From Acidobacteriota bacterium (lineage in GTDB: Bacteria > Acidobacteriota > Terriglobia > UBA7540), in the NCBI GenBank assembly GCA_003165615.1, contig PLWR01000536.1, positions 1 to 12,289 of the forward strand: a stretch of 12,289 nt of DNA. The letters are read 5' to 3'. A program made the translations under genes and the position numbers. Numbering within the stretch: the first letter of the stretch is position 1; each line of letters begins with the position of its first letter. Under the pieces are notes generated by a model. That model was not told where the DNA came from. It worked only from the letters and a program-made list of their open reading frames with translations, and searched no databases. Positions 8,081 to 12,289 of this stretch are shown one piece after another.

Positions 8081-8088
8081 CCCCTCTC
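8081..8088 (-). promoter_or_regulatory. Shine-Dalgarno for the GTG start at 8075
   Basis: GAGAGGGG sits 5 bases before GTG 8075-8073. It decides for this GTG over the ATG at 8080, which is in another frame and too close. Confidence 0.65.
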
Positions 8089-8096
8089 GCCGTCCA

Positions 8097-9980
8097 TCAC
8101 TTGCTGAGCGGCTGCGCTTTCCCGACGGCCCATACGATTAATTGGAGGCGCGATTCCGCCGGAGCCGAAGCACCCAGGGATTGAACGCTCATCGTCGTGC
8201 CGCCGCTGTGCAGAGCAGCGGCATGATCCAGTTCCAGATCCGCGGTCTTCTTCCTGAACTTGTCAGCTACGTAAGCATTGTACCCCTTGCAGATGATGAA
8301 TTCCCCAGCATTCATTTTCCGGATGGACTTGATCTGTTGTCCGCCGGGAAGCGTGATGATTAAACCATCCAGCGCCGCGTCCTTGGGGCCGTCGAACCGC
8401 AACGCGAACTGGAGGGGTTGGTCATCGTAGGGGTTTTTGATCGCCAACGGGTGGATTTGGTTATCCGCCTTAGCGGCGAGACCTATTTCCTTGACCGGCG
8501 AAAGGAGAAATGATTTTCCCCCTGTCTGCTCTAGATGGAATTTGAGGCCGAGGTCCATCAACTTCTGCTTGTCTTGTTTCGTGAATATCCCCGCTTTCCG
8601 CGCGTTTTCCCATTCCCGGAAGGCCTTGAAGATGGCCTCTTTCTCGCCGCTTTTCTCTACTGTGTTCTGATTCAAGCCCAGCATGTAGGTCGCGTTCCAC
8701 CCAATGGACTTCGCCTCCAGATTCTCGGCGTCATACGGGGTCCAGTCCGCGCGGTACGTTTGTACTCCGAACGTGATGGGGAAGTAACTGCTGTCCCACT
8801 GGTAGCGGACATCCTTGCCTTCGATGCCCCACTGGTTCCCCACCGGATCGAACATATTCCTGTCCCCGCCGACGTTGCACACGCTCATGTAGTGCCAGGA
8901 TCCCTCGGCGATGGTGGAACCCATGATCCGCAGATACCTGCCACCACTGAGCTGGTGATAAGTCTCAAAGAGCCTTTCGAGGAACACCTTGAAGGCGTAG
9001 TCACCTTGGTTCTGGTACATGCAACTCTCGAATCCGTCGAAATCCACGTATTCCATGCCCAAATCACTCAGGCGCTGCGCGTAATAGTCGGCGTAAGTCG
9101 TCATCAACTTCATATCAGGGATGAACCCGTGATAGCAGGTGATCTGGAGTTTCACCAGTTCGTCGCCCGCCGCGTGAGCCGAGGCATTGGTGCCAAACTG
9201 CCCGCGTTTGACATTCTGCAACGTCCAGGGTGCCGATCTCGTGACGCCGTCGTAGGTCAGTAGTTCCGCCCCGATTCGCAAGACATTCATGTTGTTGTCG
9301 TGCCAGGTGCCCTTTTCCGCTAGGAAGGAGGGATCCGTTACGGTGACGGCCGTTTCCGTGGAGGCCACGGCGCCGGCAAGCCTGGTTCGAAGCACGGTCT
9401 GTAGGTGCTCGCTGGGCACAGGGTGCACGTCGCTGCTCTTGGTCTGAATGAACATGCACAAGGTGTGCAGACCGTAGCGGATGCCGTGCTGTCGCGTCTG
9501 GTCAGTGAATTCCCGGATCGTCATCCGGCGGCCATCCGCAAACCCAACCAGCTTACCGCCCCAGTGGTCGGAGGGATCTAGGTAGAACTCGCCCATCCCT
9601 TCGTCTTGCACACTCTTCAGCCCGAGCGCGTCGGCGTAAGCGACAAGGTGGTCGTGGGGCCCGGTCCAGAAAATATCTGGCTGGTACGCGGCGGGATCCT
9701 TCACCCACTTGCCATCGATCACGGGGTGGGGCAGACCTTCCGCAAGAACAATGTTTTCGATCACCGAAAGGCCCAGGCTGTCGGGACAGGCATACAGGGC
9801 GACGGAAGAACCAATAAAGTCCACGTCTACGGGATCCACCGCCTGGTGGCGCGGTTGCGTTGTCGGAAGTCCGGGGATCACAGTGTAAAAAGTCGTGTAA
9901 CTCTGGCGTCGGTCCCGGGCGTGGTAAGTAATCACCGAGCCCGAGTCGGGTTCGAGAAGGGCGCCGCTCTCAAACCCCAT
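8097..9980 (-). CDS. Exported TIM-barrel putative hydrolase with inserted RG-x-x-GT module, C-terminal fragment
   Basis: This 627-residue frame continues the gene starting at 10642 after a frameshift near 10033-10041; in-frame homologous sequence (DGINDVAFYSHPQEYFH) already precedes ATG 9980. Conserved with the paralogue at 10778-12289 are AEGLPHPVIDGKWVK (80-94), YGLHTLCMFI (169-178) and YVDFDGFES (311-319); D315 is a candidate active-site acid. Residues about 200-278 form a small insert, IGAELLTYDGV then KRGQFGTNASAHAAGDELVK, very like a motif seen in phage tail proteins. From about 495 there is a C-terminal beta-rich domain, possibly carbohydrate-binding, which the paralogue lacks. It ends in TGA 21 bp before the next start. 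I do not recognise the family with certainty; an exported glycoside hydrolase is inferred from fold-like motifs and neighbours. Confidence 0.65.
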   Translation of the reverse strand: MGFESGALLEPDSGSVITYHARDRRQSYTTFYTVIPGLPTTQPRHQAVDPVDVDFIGSSVALYACPDSLGLSVIENIVLAEGLPHPVIDGKWVKDPAAYQPDIFWTGPHDHLVAYADALGLKSVQDEGMGEFYLDPSDHWGGKLVGFADGRRMTIREFTDQTRQHGIRYGLHTLCMFIQTKSSDVHPVPSEHLQTVLRTRLAGAVASTETAVTVTDPSFLAEKGTWHDNNMNVLRIGAELLTYDGVTRSAPWTLQNVKRGQFGTNASAHAAGDELVKLQITCYHGFIPDMKLMTTYADYYAQRLSDLGMEYVDFDGFESCMYQNQGDYAFKVFLERLFETYHQLSGGRYLRIMGSTIAEGSWHYMSVCNVGGDRNMFDPVGNQWGIEGKDVRYQWDSSYFPITFGVQTYRADWTPYDAENLEAKSIGWNATYMLGLNQNTVEKSGEKEAIFKAFREWENARKAGIFTKQDKQKLMDLGLKFHLEQTGGKSFLLSPVKEIGLAAKADNQIHPLAIKNPYDDQPLQFALRFDGPKDAALDGLIITLPGGQQIKSIRKMNAGEFIICKGYNAYVADKFRKKTADLELDHAAALHSGGTTMSVQSLGASAPAESRLQLIVWAVGKAQPLSK

Positions 9981-10012
9981 ATGGAAATACTCCTGCGGGT
10001 GCGAATAGAACG

Positions 10013-10642
10013 CTACGTCATTGATGCCGTCTCCCCAATGGAGAACCGTTCCCCTTCCTTGTATTTCGCAGGGACAGGGTATTTCGCAGAGTCCGGAGAA
10101 TGGATGTAGTAATACATCTGGCCAAAATCACTGTCCGCAGGTGGGCCTTGAGTGGTTTTGTCGGCCAGCGCCAGGATGCCAATCGCCCACTCGTCGTCGT
10201 GGACCACCCCAATGATGTCACCAATGGTTTTGGAGATTGTGGTGTGGATGGGTCCCCAAACAATGTTGTTTACCACGCCGCGCCGGTCGAGGGCGAGGAG
10301 TTGGAGACGGAAATACTTCTCCTTTTGAAGGAGCTTGATTCTGGCGGAAGCGTCGTTGGAATAGGCGAGCGTGAGCGTCTGCTGGCCAGGGTCGTACGCG
10401 GCGGAGGTCGGAAGGACGATCTTACCATCCTCCCAAAGCGAAAGGATCGGCGAGGGTTTTCCAGCGGTGATATATTCCTTACCCGACAGGCGGGAAGAAA
10501 TAGAGGTGATGAGGCCGCGACCATCCACATTAATGCGCACATACGCGCTCTGGAGCGTCAAGACCGGGGCAGCTTGTGCAGCGCAGGCTGTAAGACAGGC
10601 AAGCAGTGCGGTAGCTAGGGTGAAAAGCACTTTTCTTTTCAT
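10013..10642 (-). CDS. N-terminal part of the same protein, with export signal
   Basis: From ATG 10642 the product begins MKRKVLFTLATALLACLTAC. This is a basic start, a hydrophobic core and a lipobox-like LTAC (C20), so it may be a lipoprotein; cleavage after AQA by the ordinary signal peptidase is the alternative. A beta-rich domain follows (VLTLQSAYVRINVDGRGLITSISS, FRLQLLALDRRGVVNN), similar to lead domains of GH36/GH97-like enzymes. The frame is correct to about KEGERFS, then shifts and stops at TAG 10013-10015. The other frame supplies DGINDVAFYS, so the ancestral protein is about 848 residues (8097-10642 plus one base). An upstream ATG at 10669 is open, but the Shine-Dalgarno and the signal sequence favour 10642. 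Confidence 0.65.
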   Translation of the reverse strand: MKRKVLFTLATALLACLTACAAQAAPVLTLQSAYVRINVDGRGLITSISSRLSGKEYITAGKPSPILSLWEDGKIVLPTSAAYDPGQQTLTLAYSNDASARIKLLQKEKYFRLQLLALDRRGVVNNIVWGPIHTTISKTIGDIIGVVHDDEWAIGILALADKTTQGPPADSDFGQMYYYIHSPDSAKYPVPAKYKEGERFSIGETASMT

Positions 10643-10651
10643 TCTCTGTTT

Positions 10652-10658
10652 TCCCTTT
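10652..10658 (-). promoter_or_regulatory. Shine-Dalgarno for the ATG at 10642
   Basis: AAAGGGA lies 9 bases before ATG 10642-10640. It supports the shorter start, which puts the charged end of the signal peptide at the N-terminus. Confidence 0.6.
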
Positions 10659-10695
10659 GGATAGGTCACCCACCCAGGGCCATGCGCACGTACTC

Positions 10696-10712
10696 AGCGC
10701 GTCCAGCGCGCT
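10696..10712. other. Small GC-rich hairpin in the intergenic gap
   Basis: AGCGCG (10696-10701) and CGCGCT (10707-10712) are perfect 6-bp arms around a 5-base loop, between two paralogous genes. No T-run follows on either strand, so it is not a standard terminator. It could be an attenuating or mRNA-processing hairpin, or chance in GC-rich DNA. The rest of the gap 10643-10777 shows nothing I can name. Confidence 0.35.
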
Positions 10713-10777
10713 TACAGCGGTGGGAACTAAGGAAGAGCATGGGTTCAGCCTGATATCGCCACGCAACCGGAGCAATA

Positions 10778-12289
10778 TCATCCTCGATGGGTTGGACGAG
10801 CCTTAATTCGCACCACAGGCCCTACAGGGTTGACCGACTGCAGGTCCCACTCGCCCGGCGTGACGGCAGCGAGATGAAATTCACGGTTCACATCCTGCAA
10901 CCCCGCTTTCAAACTCTCGGGAAATGCATTGCTTTGCCGGGCAGTCTCCCATTGCTTGATCACTTCGAGAATCTCCACTTTCATCTTATCCATGCTGGCC
11001 ACGCCGCCGGAAGTCTGGTTCGCCTTGCTCTCGAAACTGGTCGCCAGCGCAAACCCAGCATCGTACCCGGCTGCCCGGGCGCAGAGCCACTCAGCATCTT
11101 CCGTCGTGGTTTCCGCGCGCACGGAAAACCATCCGAGCATGCGTGGAATCAGGTTGCGCGTATAGAAGAGCTGGTTTTTCAGCCGGTAGAGCGTCTGGCT
11201 CTGGCGGAAGCCGGCGTACCACGGCTCGCCCCAGTTGTACCGGGTGGCGATGTGCCAGGTGAAATGATGGGGATTGCTGGCGTCGTTAATTACGTGCCCA
11301 TGTAACTCCGGCGAGAGCGCGTCGTACCATGCTTTCGTGAACAACGAGCACCCGTATTGGCCCATTCCGGTGGACCAGTTGCCTTCCAACCCGTCAAACG
11401 AAAGCTGGGTTGCGCCAGTGTGATTGCAGAAGGCCGCAATATTGCTCGCCACCTCTTGCCCGAGCGCGGCGTCGGTGAGAAACACCTTGTAATCGTGATC
11501 CATCAACTTGCCGACGGCATCGCCTTCTCCGTGTGCCCCGGCTTTTGTGCCCCACGCGCCTCGTCGGCATTTTAGCAATCGCCACGGCGCTTCGGCCGAC
11601 ACGCTTTCGTACTGAACCAATTCCTCCCCGATGGCGACTGTGTTCATATCGGTTTTTTCCTGAAACCATATCGGGTCGGCAACCGGGAGTTCCGTCTCGG
11701 CCGCGTCGACACCGGCGATGAGTTCGCTCGTGCCGATGCGGGCCAATCGCGGGTCCGGTTTAGGCGTTACATAGGGATCGTTCGGGGTAATGAAATTGGA
11801 GAGAGTGTGGAATCCGATGCCGATACCGGCCTTGCGGGCCTTCTCCACGCAGTCGCGGAAGCCGTCCCAGCCCTGCGGGAACAAGCCGGGCTTGAGCTTG
11901 AAATGTCCCCAGGTTTCGAACGGCGAGCTGTGGTAGAGATACTTCAACCCGGCCCGCTGCGTCATCTCTATGGCCCGGTCAATCGTGCTCTCGCCAAAAT
12001 CCACGATGAGATACGACGCGGTCGCCCCCGGGGCCATCTTCGCCCACGTGCCGTCCATCATCGGGTGCGGCAAACCTTCCGCCACTTCGATTTCGCCAAG
12101 GATCGCGAGCGCCTCCGATGCCGGGCCGGCGAACAACGCGATCTTGCTGCCCACCACACCCCCATCGTCAAACGGCAGGGCGACGAACTTCTCGTGTCCC
12201 CAATTGTTGATGACGCGCTGCCGGTCGCGGCTCCGGCAATACGCCTGCAAGGTGCTGCCAAAGGGCGTGTGCTTCGCCGTGTCGCCGCG
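10778..12289 (-). CDS. Paralogous exported-type TIM-barrel putative hydrolase, 5' end outside window
   Basis: The frame is open to the window edge; the start and any signal peptide are not visible, and the TTG at 12250 is only a nominal start. It parallels the 8097-10642 protein along its length: VAEGLPHPMMDGTWAK against LAEGLPHPVIDGKWVK, GIGFHTLSNFI against YGLHTLCMFI, and LSFDGLEGNW against VDFDGFESCM. It also has the insert AIGEELVQYESV then CRRGAWGTKAGAHGEGDAV (residues about 178-250 from the TTG). D286 in SFDGLEG is the candidate acid. It ends at TGA 10780-10778 soon after the shared NPVGPVVRI region, lacking about 130 C-terminal residues found in the other copy. The pair looks like an old tandem duplication with divergence, perhaps toward different substrates or linkages. 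Function is inferred. Confidence 0.7.
   Translation of the reverse strand, partial: RGDTAKHTPFGSTLQAYCRSRDRQRVINNWGHEKFVALPFDDGGVVGSKIALFAGPASEALAILGEIEVAEGLPHPMMDGTWAKMAPGATASYLIVDFGESTIDRAIEMTQRAGLKYLYHSSPFETWGHFKLKPGLFPQGWDGFRDCVEKARKAGIGIGFHTLSNFITPNDPYVTPKPDPRLARIGTSELIAGVDAAETELPVADPIWFQEKTDMNTVAIGEELVQYESVSAEAPWRLLKCRRGAWGTKAGAHGEGDAVGKLMDHDYKVFLTDAALGQEVASNIAAFCNHTGATQLSFDGLEGNWSTGMGQYGCSLFTKAWYDALSPELHGHVINDASNPHHFTWHIATRYNWGEPWYAGFRQSQTLYRLKNQLFYTRNLIPRMLGWFSVRAETTTEDAEWLCARAAGYDAGFALATSFESKANQTSGGVASMDKMKVEILEVIKQWETARQSNAFPESLKAGLQDVNREFHLAAVTPGEWDLQSVNPVGPVVRIKARPTHRG

Noticed and set aside
8535..9263. 242-codon open frame on the + strand
   Set aside because: It is antisense to the conserved part of the 8097-9980 gene, whose motifs are shared with its paralogue. 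No start signal or domain was seen.
10696..10712. Rho-independent terminator between the paralogues
   Set aside because: The 6-bp hairpin has no T-run on either strand, so it is listed only as a hairpin.

Overview
This is a 12.3 kb chromosomal-looking window. A polyphosphate kinase gene (ppk1) on the + strand converges on a block of exported carbohydrate-enzyme-like genes, all on the - strand. The protein sequences and the stacking of Tat- or lipoprotein-exported hydrolases suggest a soil or sediment bacterium, most likely Acidobacteriota. That placement is inferred from sequence character and was not tested by search.

Layout on + coordinates. At 45-2251 is ppk1, interrupted by a one-base frameshift near 1889. 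At 2252-2404 I see no gene. At 2405-2578 is a compact repeat structure: five direct units at 22-24 bp spacing followed by two inverted units, bounded by TGTG and CACA. It looks like IS21-family ends without a transposase. At 2624-3382 (-) is the N-terminal part of a GH38-like/DUF5054-type protein whose 3' end is lost just beside that structure. At 3425-5680 (-) is a Tat-exported putative glycoside hydrolase whose single reading frame is cut by two in-frame stops, one of them inside the Tat motif. At 5772-8075 (-) is an intact Tat-exported putative glycoside hydrolase. At 8097-10642 (-) is an exported TIM-barrel-type protein split by a one-base frameshift near 10033-10041. At 10778-12289 (-) is a paralogue of that gene, running off the window edge.

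The five - strand genes are probably transcribed in the direction of decreasing coordinates, starting outside the window. The best-supported operon link is the 21 bp gap between the 8097-10642 gene and the 5772-8075 gene; the 42 bp gap between the 3425-5680 and 2624-3382 genes also fits. Every gene whose N-terminus is visible has, or had, an export signal. The set therefore probably acts on a glycan or glycoconjugate outside the cytoplasm. No transporter, regulator or sensor is visible, so substrate and control cannot be read from the window.

Four of the six genes are damaged: two single-base frameshifts, two nonsense codons in one gene, and one 3' truncation. Three of these genes are otherwise open along their whole length, which fits either very recent decay or base errors in a draft or metagenome assembly; the truncation is a rearrangement. 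The most distinctive biology is a pair of related enzymes carrying a small inserted module that resembles a motif known from phage tail proteins.
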